Assembly (NCBI GenBank): GCA_943704495.1
Contig: CALSCR010003819.1
Coordinates: 1 to 25,081, forward strand
Source: Pigoraptor chileana
Taxonomy: Eukaryota; Opisthokonta; Filasterea
Reading direction: 5' to 3'
Length of the DNA: 25,081 bases
This document shows, piece by piece, positions 13,133 to 22,790 of the stretch; within the stretch, counting starts at the first letter, position 1; every line of letters starts with the position of its first letter. Under the pieces are notes generated by a model that saw only the letters and a list, made by a program, of their open reading frames with translations, did not search any database and was not told where the DNA came from. A program made the position numbers and the translations under genes.

Positions 13133-14062
13133 GGCACTCAAAACGATGCTCTGTTAAAGTGCTCACGAGCAAGAGTTTTCACAAATCTATTCGTGGCGCT
13201 ATTGGGAACATACAAGATGTAAAAACGGGGAAATGTTGCAGTTTATCAACAAATTCGACGCAGAAATCATAAGTCAAAAGTGATCCACTTGGAACGTAAA
13301 GCAATCAAATGCTGAAAAAACACAGCCTCCGTTTCACACAGCCTGATTAAATTACAAGAAGAGTACATTCACGTTGTCATCTATTTGAAGGCTTGCGGAA
13401 AGTGCCCCAATTGTTGCAGGATTTGCATTGTGTCGTTTTGACTGCCGTTAACGGGTGGGATGAAGCCGGCTTGGCCGTTCGCTTGGAACGGAGATCAGTA
13501 ATGACATCATCAGGATGCAATGACTCAGAAACATGACGTCTCATGCAGCATGACGACCAGATGACGCACTTTCCGCTCGGAATGCCCAAATGTCACACAC
13601 CCAGTCTGAGTCTGACAATAACATTCGACGTCACTCTGACTCTGACGGACCAATCTGTCGCTGTTGTTTCTGTGTGCCAGCGCTTGTTGTGGGGGCACTC
13701 GAGTTGTGCAACTGCTGTACGCCCAGTCTAATTGCGTGTGTTGTGTCTGACTTGTGCATCTGCGTCTGCGACTGCGTGTGTGTGTGTGTAATGGTGATAG
13801 TTTGATGCTTGAAAAAATATACTCAAACAGAGTCATATACGTATGTTCTTTTTCAATCCCTGAACTGTTACACATAGTTCTTCAAAGATATTCAAAATGG
13901 CGAGCCGCTGCTCTTCTATTCTTCTGGGTGAGTTCTCTTTGCAAATTCAATGATTGAGCGATTAGATCTCACATTGTTGTCTCTCCGCCCACGCAAAATT
14001 CCAATGCACACACAAATGACACATATACCCTATGGATTCGCCCGCCATGCCCAGCGTCCACG
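13133..14062. promoter_or_regulatory. Head-to-head region between the RNF212-like gene and ECI2
   Basis: Nine hundred and thirty bases with no convincing exon. It should hold both promoters. It contains several TGACG/GACGTC motifs (near 13533-13570 and 13626), which could be bZIP sites, and two near-identical 14-mers, AGTCTGAGTCTGAC near 13604 and ACTCTGACTCTGAC near 13633. A short GT run lies near 13776-13790. Binding is not shown by sequence alone. Confidence 0.45.
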
Positions 14063-16435
14063 ATGCGCGTCCGTGCGACTGCCATTCCGGCGGGCCGCAT
14101 CGCATCCGCAAACCCTCGCTTTGTCGTCGCGGTTCCCTTCCGTGCCGTGCCTCTGCGCGCGTTCCAAACCACTGGCATCCGCCTTGATCTCGACGGCGAT
14201 TTCGTGAGTGCGCAGGCGGATGTCAAGAAGACGTCGCCTTCAAACGACCAGCTCCTGCAGCTGTACAGCCTCTTCAAGCAGGCGACGGCCGGCAACAACA
14301 GCACTGAACAGCCAAGCAAGTTCAACTTTGTTGCGCGTGCCAAGTGGGACGCGTGGGAGAAGCTCAAGAACACCTCGTCCGAGGATGCAAAGAAGCAGTA
14401 CGTCGCGCTCGTCAAGCAGCTCCAAGGTGCCAAGTGATGAAGAAACACCGCAATTGTGTTCACATGGGTTGTTTTCGCGCACACATTGTTGTCGTGTGCG
14501 TGAAATGATGTATTGTAGCCGAGGCCGTGTGCTTGTTGTACAGAAGTGTATGATGTCTGTGTTGGTTTAATTTACATGTCCTTGTGATCGTTCGACCTTG
14601 TTTTCTTTCTGCTTTTGTACATTTTTGGGCTCTGTGTTGCGTATGGAAAGAAAGAAAAGTCACTGTGAGTGTGTGTGTGTGTGTGTGTGTGTTTATGGGC
14701 TTCCCTAAGTCTTGTGTCTTTGTGAGGCAGAACAGAGGGGGGCTACTCGGGCCTTAAAGCACACACAATAAATCCCCCTGTAAATGCCTATTCACACAAA
14801 ACCATTGCTTGCATGTGGCGGTTTTTACTGTCTGTGGAGAGCTTGGTGCCCCCTTACCGTGTTTGTATGTGGAGTTCTATCAAAAGGGAGGCTAGGTGTT
14901 ATGTGTGCATGCTGAATTGACGCCATCACACAGTGCACTCACCACAAACCACGCCATTTGCACCGTATGTGAAAATCAACGCACGCGATGGCGCATAATC
15001 AACACAGGTGGAGAGAAGAGCGAGGCAAAAGTCCCTGCGCCAGGAACATTCAACGACATTCTCGTGACGAACAAGGACGGCTTGTTCACAATCACCTTCA
15101 ACCGCCCCAACAGAAAGAATGCGTTTGCCTGGACGACATACAGGGAGATTGTGGATGCTCTCAAATTGGCGGCGGACGATGACACTGTTGTGGCAACGCT
15201 CGTCACGGGCACCGGGGACATGTACAGGTGGGTCTCGTCCCATTGCCTGCTGTTTCACGCATGCGCTTTTCATGGCGACGACGGGGAGTGACAGATCACT
15301 CTGCGTTTGTTGCTGCATTTGGTTCGCCTTTGTCCTGTTTTTGAATGTGATGTTGCATTTGTGTGTTGCTTGTGTTGCTTGTTCTTGCTCTCTGTTGGTT
15401 TCCGCTCTTGCATCCCCTTGCGCTTTTTGAAGCGCGTGGGTGCGCATGTGCGTGTGGATGCCTCGCGAATCATTTCAACTAACCAAAGCAGCACCAAACG
15501 AGTGCCATAATACCCGTGATACATCAATCACCGTATTGACATTTTTTCTGATCTCATTTGTTGCACGCATGTGCCCCCATCGCTTTTTCAACGAGCAGCA
15601 GCGGCAACGACCTGAGCAATTTTGCAAACATTCCCGCCGAGGGTCCAGAGAAGGTCAGCAGTGCTTCATTACTTAACATTATTGCGTTTTTGCCTTGCTG
15701 CTGTGGAGAGAACAATTGACGGCACATACATGCAGGTTGCACATTGCACATGCATGAATACCGACACGTGTTTGTTCCGCAGTCATCGTTGCTGTTTTTT
15801 ACGGTGTCTATTAATGCGCCTAATATGGCCTTAAGTGCTGAAAGTCTTCCAATATGTGATGTGATGCGTGTTGTATTGTGCCATGTTGTGGTTCGCAGAT
15901 GGCCGCAGATGGACGCGCCGTCCTGAAGGAGTTTGTCAATGCGTTCATACACTTTCCAAAGCTGCTTATCGGCGCCGTCAACGGCCCTGCCATCGGGGTT
16001 TCCGTCACTGTGCTTGGCCTGTTTGATGTTGTGTATTGTTCGGACAAGGCGTACTTTTCGACGCCGTTCACGCAACTGGGACAGTCGCCAGAGGGATGCT
16101 CGTCGTACACTTTCCCGCGCATTCTCGGGCAGTCTCTCGCCAACGAAGTTCTCCTGCTGAACCACAAACTGACGGCCGCAGAGGCCAAGACCGCCGGTTT
16201 CGTGTCACAGGTCTTCCCCTCGGCAACATTTGCCCAGGACGTGCACGACCGCGCCGTCGCCGCCTCGAAGCTTCCCCCGCAGTCCATGAGGCTGTCACGA
16301 AACCTCATCAAGAAGGACCGTGCCGTCCTGGAGGCAGTGAATGAGGAAGAGTGTCAGCTGCTTGAGAAGCGGTGGCTGTCGGACGAGTGCATGAGCGCAA
16401 TCATGGCTTTCCTCAGCCGCGGCAAGTCGCATTAG
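14063..16435 (+). CDS. ECI2: Enoyl-CoA delta-isomerase 2, ACBP-isomerase fusion (four exons)
   Basis: Exons 14063-14426, 15008-15227, 15599-15653 and 15899-16435 give 391 aa, almost the human ECI2 length and the same domain order. ECI2 moves the double bond of 3-enoyl-CoAs so that unsaturated fatty acids can enter beta-oxidation. Residues 1 to about 38 are Arg/Ala-rich without acidic residues, like a mitochondrial leader. Residues about 45-121 are an acyl-CoA-binding domain with the ligand residues Y68, K72, K94 and Y113 (YSLFKQAT, ARAKWDAWEKL). The crotonase fold follows: FNRPNRKNAF, SSGNDL (195-200) and NGPAIG (241-246) for the oxyanion hole, and catalytic E278 in QSPEGCSSYTFP. The C-terminus is GKSH, not the SKL peroxisomal signal of the human enzyme. 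The first join is phase 1 (CAAG/gtgcc to cacag/GTGGAG), but the exon 1 frame also reaches a TGA at 14435-14437, which would end a 124-aa free ACBP. Two separate genes are the alternative; the isomerase part has no good start of its own. Confidence 0.88.
14427..15007 (+). other. Long first intron of ECI2, or ACBP 3' end and spacer
   Basis: Its 581 nt make it longer than most introns here. It holds a (GT)n run at 14669-14692 and an AATAAA at 14767. If the splice is skipped, translation ends at 14437 and this polyadenylation signal could end the short message. If spliced, the ACBP and isomerase parts form one protein. Confidence 0.6.
14767..14772 (+). promoter_or_regulatory. Candidate polyadenylation signal AATAAA
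   Basis: A perfect AATAAA lies 330 nt after the alternative ACBP stop codon, inside the proposed first intron of ECI2. It would suit an ACBP-only transcript. A six-base match can occur by chance. Confidence 0.35.
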
Positions 16436-16930
16436 AGACAGACGCCATCATCACGAGACAGAGGAGTGTCAAAAAGGGCGAATCCGTCGGTTTGATTGTG
16501 TTGGTCTGTTTTCAAAGTGATGGAAGACACTTACTTGCGTAGAATGTGTGCGATATACCTGGTCGATACCAACACCGCTCTCGCCGATTGTTGTTTGGTG
16601 TTGCGATGCATCTGTGGGTGTGTTAGTGTTTTTCGGCGGGTGTATATTGTCGTGGATGTATTCATTTAATGCGTGTGTGTGTGTGTGTGTGTGTGTGTGC
16701 ATGTGCGTGTGCATATTAGGGGCGTGTGCATTTATTAGGGGCACTGGCTCGTCCGTGGTGCTGATGTGGTATGTGTGGGTGGCGTGCTTGCACTAAGGAA
16801 ATTAAATTTACAAAAAAGGCGCGAAAAGAATTCGCATCCCAATCAAAATTCATCTAAACAAGTCCTGTTATTGCCCACTAATTTTTGAGTCAAATTAGCG
16901 CCCCTTACAGGCACAACAGGGACATCACGT

Positions 16931-16960
16931 GCTGGATTCAAATCGCTCGTGCCCATTTAA
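16931..16960 (-). repeat. Diverged member of a tRNA-like short repeat family
   Basis: On the minus strand it reads TGGGCACGAG, then TTTGAATCCAGC. It shares both anchor motifs with the better copies at 17005-17075 and 17884-17927 but is truncated, so membership is tentative. Confidence 0.35.
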
Positions 16961-17004
16961 CATGGGGTGTCTGCAAGCATTCTATAGTAATCGTGAAGGA
17001 GTGC

Positions 17005-17075
17005 ACGATTCAAGCCAGTGTCTCTGTATATGTACTGTGCGTGTGTATAGATACTGTGCCCATGCACTCCTCCAC
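17005..17075 (-). repeat. tRNA-like short repeat, copy with internal duplication
   Basis: On the minus strand the order is TGTGGAG, GCATGGGCACAGT, an internally duplicated stretch (two GCACAGTA-type segments), then AGAGACACTGGCTTGAATC. The same motifs in the same order occur at 17719-17759 and 17884-17927. ACTGGCTTGAATC looks like a tRNA anticodon arm and TGGGCACAGT like an A box, which suggests a tRNA-derived SINE. Confidence 0.5.
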
Positions 17076-17204
17076 ATCATCACACATCGTCATGAAAGCG
17101 AGGGGTTTGTTTCAGTATGCAAGAAAGTGTATTTTGTGGGTGCAATGGTCTGTGATTGTATCTTTCCGGAGTGTCAGACAGGCAGGCGTCCCCGCACGCA
17201 CGGC

Positions 17205-17763
17205 CTAGTCCTGCTCTGCCGCTTCGAGCACGGCCTTTGCGTGTGCCTCCGCTTCTGAAATAATGTCCTTGGGAACCAGCTGGTGGCGGCCCGCCGTCTC
17301 CTCGCACACCCACGACATCTCCAGCTCAAACTCCTTGTCCTTGACGTCATCGTGGATAGAGTGGATGATGCGCGCAACCTCCTTGATTGCTTCCCGGCAC
17401 GTGAGCTCCCCAAGCTTCAGCTTCTCAAGTTCCGTCTTTGCAGCCTGGCGTCCCTTGCCAATGGCGCATCCGTAGTAGCCCTGCGATGCAAATGCATGGG
17501 ACCAGACGAGGGGGGGCCAGACATCAAGCGCGTGTAAGTGCGTTGTTCATGTTGAGACGAAAAAGAAAGAAAGAAACATAGGAATGGACATGCTGAAGCA
17601 CCCATGGCAAATATATTTGAATCCCGCACGAGCACATCACATACCAATCCACACACACACAGGGGAATATTACTAAGAAAACAAAGGCACAGGCTCATCC
17701 ACATGAACAGTGTAAGATAGGATTCAATTCAGTGTCTATGGCGCTACACGTGCTCCACAGTGA

Positions 17764-17797
<34 letters not shown>

Positions 17798-19462
17798 TGT
17801 ATGTGTCTGTGTGTGTGTGTGTGTCTGTCTGTCTGTCTGAAACAGATATATATATATATAGAAAGCGAGAGAGAGAGAGATGTAGGATTCAAGTCAGTGT
17901 CTTAGGCACTGTGCCCATTGACTCCACAAAAAGAGAGAGGGAGAGAAAAAGAGAGATGTAGAGATACATGCGGCACTCAAGTGATTCGGGTGCAGATGAC
18001 TCTTCATCGCTTGGGCCAGTAGTTAGGTGCGACACACAGGCTTAACCCCTTTTTGCCCCCTCATTCCCTTTGCTATTGCAGAGTACACATACACATACAC
18101 ACACACAAACGCACGCACACACACACGCATTCCCCCTCATGACCACTCACCCATGAAACACCAGAAGGCTCGATCATGAAGAGTTGGGGGCCGTCGCTAT
18201 CATATGTACCCAGAAGCACGCTCGCTCCAAAAGGGCGCACGCTAGAGTAGAGTGTATATGCCTGGACAAAGCCCGAGACACGCTGCGTCAAGACCTGCAT
18301 GGGCAAAACGGGATTGGATCACATGGGACGGGTGAGATGGCAAAAACAACAATAATGTCACAATGTGACTCTGATGCATAATCGTCGTCCTATTTTCAGC
18401 AGCTTTGCATGTTTAAAGAAAGATCTCACATTACACGCACACACACATACATGATTCACATTTATCGCGTTTCAACAACTACAAAAATACACGCATGCAT
18501 ACGCACACACACACACAATCGCATACCTTGAGAGGCATCTGAGTTGTGTAGAAAGCACGGTAGTCTGCAGCCTCCGTCCTCGCCTTGTTCACAATCTGGC
18601 GCGCATCGGCAACCAATCCCGCAATGGCCTGCCATATGCACATTACGATACACAGAATACGATGGCACGGAGTATTAGAGACACAACGCACGCGGAACAT
18701 GGGCAGAGAACAGATGCATCGTTGAAATCACACACACACAAAGACACACACACACAGAGCGATAAGCGGAGTCCCAATTCCAAAACAGCGCACACTCGTG
18801 CCTCCCCCCACAACGCGCCAATTGAATTAAGTCTATTCCCCATCAATTGCCATACATACCGCTCCAATGTGTCGGTCGACTGTAAATATGCGCTTGTTAG
18901 AAGTGGTTTCGAGCAACTTTGAAATGATGAGCTTTTCAACTCCAAACACAACGCCATCCTTCACTCGTACACCAATCGCAGTCCTGCACATTCGACACAA
19001 ACAAGAGACACATGGCGGCATGAGGGCTTCGTGCCGTGTCGTCACGGCATTGACATGTAGCAGCGTGCAAGTAGTCCAAACCAACAGATCAACACAAAAT
19101 GAAAAATTATCCAGCATATATCGGCAGTATATACACACCCGCTGTTCTCCACTGCCTTTGTCGCATATTCCACCTGAAAGACGCGACCATCTGGCGAGAA
19201 TGTGGTCGCCGAAAGGTCATACTGCGCAATAATAAACGCGGCACACAATCATCAACCCCTGTCAGCCTGTTGTTGCTGTTGTGATGCCACCCCCAGCGGC
19301 TGGTATCCTCATCAAGAGCAAGATGCCCCGCGAACAAGGAACACACACAGACTCGCTACTGTGAACATGCACCACCAGATGATTATGTGCAGCAGCATCA
19401 AACACGAGCGACTCGCCCACACGGGTGATGCTACTGCTTACCCCTGTGCCAATCGAACTCAT
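17205..19462 (-). CDS. PSMA3: 20S proteasome subunit alpha-7 / PSMA3 (six exons)
   Basis: Exons 19462-19442, 19221-19139, 18983-18860, 18628-18527, 18294-18151 and 17480-17205 join to 249 aa (human PSMA3 255). It is a structural, non-catalytic subunit of the outer alpha ring of the 20S core. The N-terminus MSSIGTG followed by [20 protein letters not shown] is the alpha-subunit signature and is specific for PSMA3/Pre10. Then come the core regions [41 protein letters not shown] and the family segment [16 protein letters not shown]. The acidic C-terminal tail is shorter than in humans and ends EAAEQD. All five introns (220, 155, 231, 232, 670 nt) are GT-AG. The 21-nt first exon codes for only seven residues. 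The last intron holds two short repeats and two microsatellites. The gene is head-to-head with TFIIA-gamma, 530 bp apart. Confidence 0.96.
17719..17759 (-). repeat. tRNA-like short repeat copy in PSMA3 intron 5
   Basis: On the minus strand it reads TGTGGAGCACGTG, GCGCCATAGACACTG, AATTGAATCCT. It aligns with the copy at 17884-17927 over its whole length with some substitutions and lies in the sense orientation of PSMA3. Confidence 0.5.
17764..17880. repeat. Compound microsatellite (GT)n, (GTCT)n, (TA)n, (GA)n
   Basis: Four simple repeats follow each other inside PSMA3 intron 5 and sit directly between two copies of the tRNA-like repeat. On the sense strand the long part reads (CA)n. A simple-sequence tail beside a short repeat is common in SINEs. 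Confidence 0.95.
17884..17927 (-). repeat. tRNA-like short repeat, best-preserved copy, PSMA3 intron 5
   Basis: On the minus strand it reads GTGGAGTCAATGGGCACAGT, then GCCTAAGACACTGACTTGAA, then TCCT. TGGGCACAGTG resembles a Pol III A box, and CACTGACTTGAATCC resembles the anticodon arm of a serine-type tRNA. It is followed on that strand by (CT)n and (AT)n tails. Confidence 0.5.
18083..18130. repeat. (CA)n tract beside the PSMA3 intron 5 donor
   Basis: An interrupted CA run that reads (TG)n on the sense strand and begins about 20 nt after the splice donor at 18150. It is complementary to the sense-strand (CA)n further down the same intron. Confidence 0.9.
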
Positions 19463-19992
19463 TTTCACGACTCAGGATGCAAAAAACAATGCTATTTGAG
19501 AACTAATATTCACAGTTTTGTCACACTTATTTCTTCTGCTGCCGTGCTTTCAATAGTTTATTTCATGAGTTGATCAAAGGAGAAGATGATGTGTGTGTAA
19601 GTGCTTGGCGGGATGCGACTGTGTGCTTGTTGGATCATTCCTTCTCAGAGCAATATTTGCGTCAGAGTGACGCACTTTAAGTGTGATCAGTTGTCGTCAT
19701 CACAACGTCATGTCTCACTCACACACTGCAGTCTGTGCCCATTCGGGACTATGAACATCTCCTGCTATATCTTTGTTGTGGTCGTCAGACAGGAAGAATA
19801 TTGCGTCTGCACTCTGTTTCTCTCTGTTTAATCAACGTGTCCTTTGCGAACTCGTCGTGTCATTTTGTCTGTTTGTGAGGCAGTGGAAGATCGAGAAAAG
19901 AACCGCGCTCTAGCTTGTGAAGTCGCACGCATCCACTCCGCTGGCAATCCCGCCACCACAGGACTGAGCATTCTGTGGAGAGTGAGGCGAAA
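19463..19992. promoter_or_regulatory. Head-to-head promoter region of PSMA3 and TFIIA-gamma
   Basis: This 530-bp spacer separates two divergent start codons and must contain both promoters. No TATA box at a standard distance and no clear shared element was recognised. No exon was found. Confidence 0.5.
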
Positions 19993-20731
19993 ATGAGTCA
20001 CATCATTTATCGAAACACCACAATCGGCGATACCCTCCAAGAAACGCTCGATGAGTTTACAAATTCAAAGGCCATCACCGCCGAAATCAGTCTCAAGATT
20101 ATGTCGCAGTTTGACAAGTCTCTCATGCACGTGATGAACCAAATGGTCAGGAATAGAGTGACAATCAAGGTTTGTACTGTGAGCATCTCGCACTCATACT
20201 GTGGTGGATGTTTAAATTATTTTCTTTACTGAATGTTTTTTTTGTTGTTTGGTTTCGCACGAAATTTTCAGTTTGTCTTCCGTTATGACATGTTGTGATG
20301 GAAGCATAGTGCTGTCTTGTTAGTACCTGTGGACACGCACGTGCAAATATTGATGTTGATGATGCTGTGTGTGTGTGCGACCTGATCGCATAATCATCGT
20401 GGACTTCAGGGCAAGTTGAAAACATATAGGAACTATGACAACGTGTGGACGTTTGTCGTCGATCAAGCTTCCGTAAAGGCAGAGTCGGATACGACAAAAT
20501 ATGACCACATCCGCATCATTGCGGCAGGAACAAAAGGTGTGTATGTGTACAATGTTCTCTCGTAATATGTGCGCTTATTACCGATCATGTTGTGTGTGCA
20601 ACTGATTGCTTCAACTGTGCGTGTGTTTGTGTGGGACCGCTTTTACTCACTGCCTCTTGTGTGCATGTCTTGTTACAATCGGTTTGCAAACAGACGAGGA
20701 CGGCAAGGAGATTTCCATCGTCGCCGATTGA
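19993..20731 (+). CDS. GTF2A2: Transcription factor IIA gamma subunit (three exons)
   Basis: Exons 19993-20169, 20410-20536 and 20694-20731 give 113 aa (human 109). TFIIA-gamma pairs with TFIIA alpha/beta and stabilises TBP on promoter DNA in the nucleus. The N-terminal four-helix-bundle part starts MSHIIYRNTTIGDTLQETLD, a near match to the family's YRNTTLG...LQE.LDE. The C-terminal beta-barrel part has GKLKTYRNYDNVWTFVV and ends DGKEISIVAD. Introns of 240 and 157 nt are GT-AG in phases 0 and 1. A frame starting earlier at 19975 exists, but 19993 is the first ATG in it and fits the family start. The second donor runs straight into GTGTGTATGTG. Confidence 0.96.
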
Positions 20732-21684
20732 CCAGACGTTATATTCCACCCACGCCTGTATATGTAATCTTCCGCGCATCATGTCGCCGCGTCTGCGCTC
20801 CCTTATTGGTTTATCTTGTTTTGTAAATAACAATTTTTTGCGTCTCCGGTGCTTTGCCGTCTGTCGGTGCTTTGTCGTCTGTCGTCAGCACTTTTCCTTG
20901 AGTGTTGTGTTGTGTACTCTGTGCTGATTCGTGCGCCCACCTTTTGCGTCTGACGGTTTGTCACGTGACATCCGTCCAACAAGACTGCGCATTACAATCC
21001 AGCCGCACTCTCTATGCACACATACCCCCAACACCCACACATGCACACACACACACTCACACGCTCACGTGCATATACACAATGTGTGCCTTTGGCACAC
21101 AAACACACACGAAATATATGTATGATATTCAGAATGGCAAGTTATTGTGGTGTGCAAACTTGAGACACTATGAATTTTGTCAGTTCATTTGGTTACGTGA
21201 CGGAAAAAAACAGAAGGAGAAGAAAAGAAGCACGCGATGATGCGGAGGCGCTGTATCGATTGTTCGCGGGGTGCGGCGCAAGCAGCGTCAAAGAATATGC
21301 GTCAGTGATGTGTGTGTGTGTGTGTGCGCGCGCACACAAAAGAGAGACAGAGATGGCATGTAGTTACAGGTTCCAAAATAAAACGGACACAACGTCGTGG
21401 ATGACTTGCGAGTGCGTCATATGCAACGAACGAGTGAGGAAGGGAGACGGAGGGGGGAGGGAAGAACGAATGCATGGTCCACAATGACGTGTGTCTGTGA
21501 GGCCATACACCAAGAGACAGGGAGAGAAACAGTGCATTTTTGTGTGTGTGTGCGCGTGTGTGGTGTGAATGAGCGAGAACGGTCGAGGGGAAAAGAAGCA
21601 ACGCACTGCCACGCGCCATGCAAAACGCAGATCAAAATTCCGACCAAAATTCCGATCCAATTCCGACCAAAATTCCGCTCAAAT
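20732..21684. other. Tail-to-tail region between TFIIA-gamma and PP2C, with repeats
   Basis: No gene recognised in 953 bp. It holds an 18-bp exact-period duplication (20847-20882), a CA-rich stretch (21020-21080), short GT runs near 21307-21327 and 21541-21562, and a 12-bp minisatellite next to the PP2C stop codon (21632-21685). Open frames here are low in complexity. Confidence 0.6.
20847..20882. repeat. Two-copy 18-bp tandem duplication
   Basis: CGGTGCTTTGCCGTCTGT is followed at once by CGGTGCTTTGTCGTCTGT, differing at one base. It lies about 115 bp after the TFIIA-gamma stop codon, probably in its 3' untranslated region. Confidence 0.9.
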
Positions 21685-21685
21685 T
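21632..21685. repeat. 12-bp minisatellite reaching the PP2C stop codon
   Basis: About four and a half copies of a CCAAAATTCCGA-type unit (11-12 bp) run up to the TGA of the PP2C gene at 21685-21687, which reads the other strand. The array would form the start of the PP2C 3' untranslated region. Confidence 0.85.
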
Positions 21686-22291
21686 CAGTTGGCGGCGGGT
21701 GTCTCGGCAGGGCGCTGGCACTTCTTTACGAGCTCATCGTACGACCCGTTTGGCAAAAATCCGACAATGACGGCGGTCATGTTGTCGCAGCCGACGCCGC
21801 CAATGTGGCTCTCTGGCGCAAGGCAGGCATCCAGCAGCTCCTCCACGATACGGTCCAGGGGGAGCGCCCTCGCAATCCGCTGGCGAACAAAATCAACTAC
21901 ATCCTGGTTCGACATGACATCCCAGATGCCTGCATCGACAAAACATGCGATTGGTTATGTGTGTGTATGCATATGTATATGTATATCATATACATATATA
22001 TGAATGTGGGTGTGTTTTGTTGTTCACCCCGCAATACTGTGTGTGAGTTTGGTGTACTTGTTGTGGTGTAAATGCATCGAAAACTACACGCACAACACAT
22101 GTAACCACACAATTGGCACCAATGAACTATACACCACACGCACCGTCGCAAGCAAGCACAAGAAACTCCTCCTTGTCTGTGAGCGGCCGTGTGATGACAT
22201 CGGGGAACACTGTGGCGAGTGAAAAGAAGGGGGTATTGGATTAGACACAGTAACAGCACAGCAACAATTAAAAAAATAACCCGCCACACCA

Positions 22292-22322
<31 letters not shown>

Positions 22323-22747
22323 AAACAGGTAGCCACTTCTAGAACTCAGCAAGGTGATATCAACACGTGGCGGCGCGCACCTGTCACAATCTGATCCTGC
22401 GCAGACATGGCGGGGTTCGTCTTGAATTCAAAGTCACCAATTGCCCTTGACAAGGCAAGATTTCCTGCGTATTCCCATTACGGTCCATCGAGAGTCAGTT
22501 GGTTCGGCAATAAAAGCAAACAGGTGAGTGATTCTATCGTTTATGGAAGGCGAGGCATGCACACTTAGACCCACCATTGACACGGCCAAACTCGACAAAG
22601 CCACCGGCAGCTGTTATCCGCTGGCTCTCTCCTGTTGCCCAGATAAGGAAAGCATTGGACGATGCGACAATAACGGAATAGAGGGGACCAAAAAGGACAT
22701 GAATGGTCAGGAATGGTCAGCCACAACACACAACAAGCAAAGGAGTG

Positions 22748-22790
<43 letters not shown>

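Larger units (their letters stand above)
16436..17204. other. Tail-to-tail region between ECI2 and PSMA3 with short repeats
   Basis: There is no gene here. It contains a (GT)n tract at about 16672-16700 and two members of a small dispersed repeat family (16931-16960 and 17005-17075, listed separately). The 3' untranslated regions of both convergent genes must lie within it. Confidence 0.6.

Noticed and set aside
14896-15291. A separate start for the isomerase in the frame opening at 14896
   Set aside because: The first ~38 residues of that frame match neither an isomerase nor a targeting leader, and a phase-correct acceptor lies exactly where family similarity begins.
16920-16965. A possible tRNA gene at the GGATTCAAATC motif
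   Set aside because: No matching acceptor stem, D arm or full cloverleaf could be drawn; the motif fits better as part of the short dispersed repeat.
21962-22003. AT-rich palindrome in PP2C intron 8
   Set aside because: It is a TATATG/CATATA simple-sequence palindrome with no sign of a structured RNA gene.
21397-22071. A 224-codon plus-strand open frame
   Set aside because: It is antisense to the last PP2C exon, crosses an intron and includes repeat-derived sequence.
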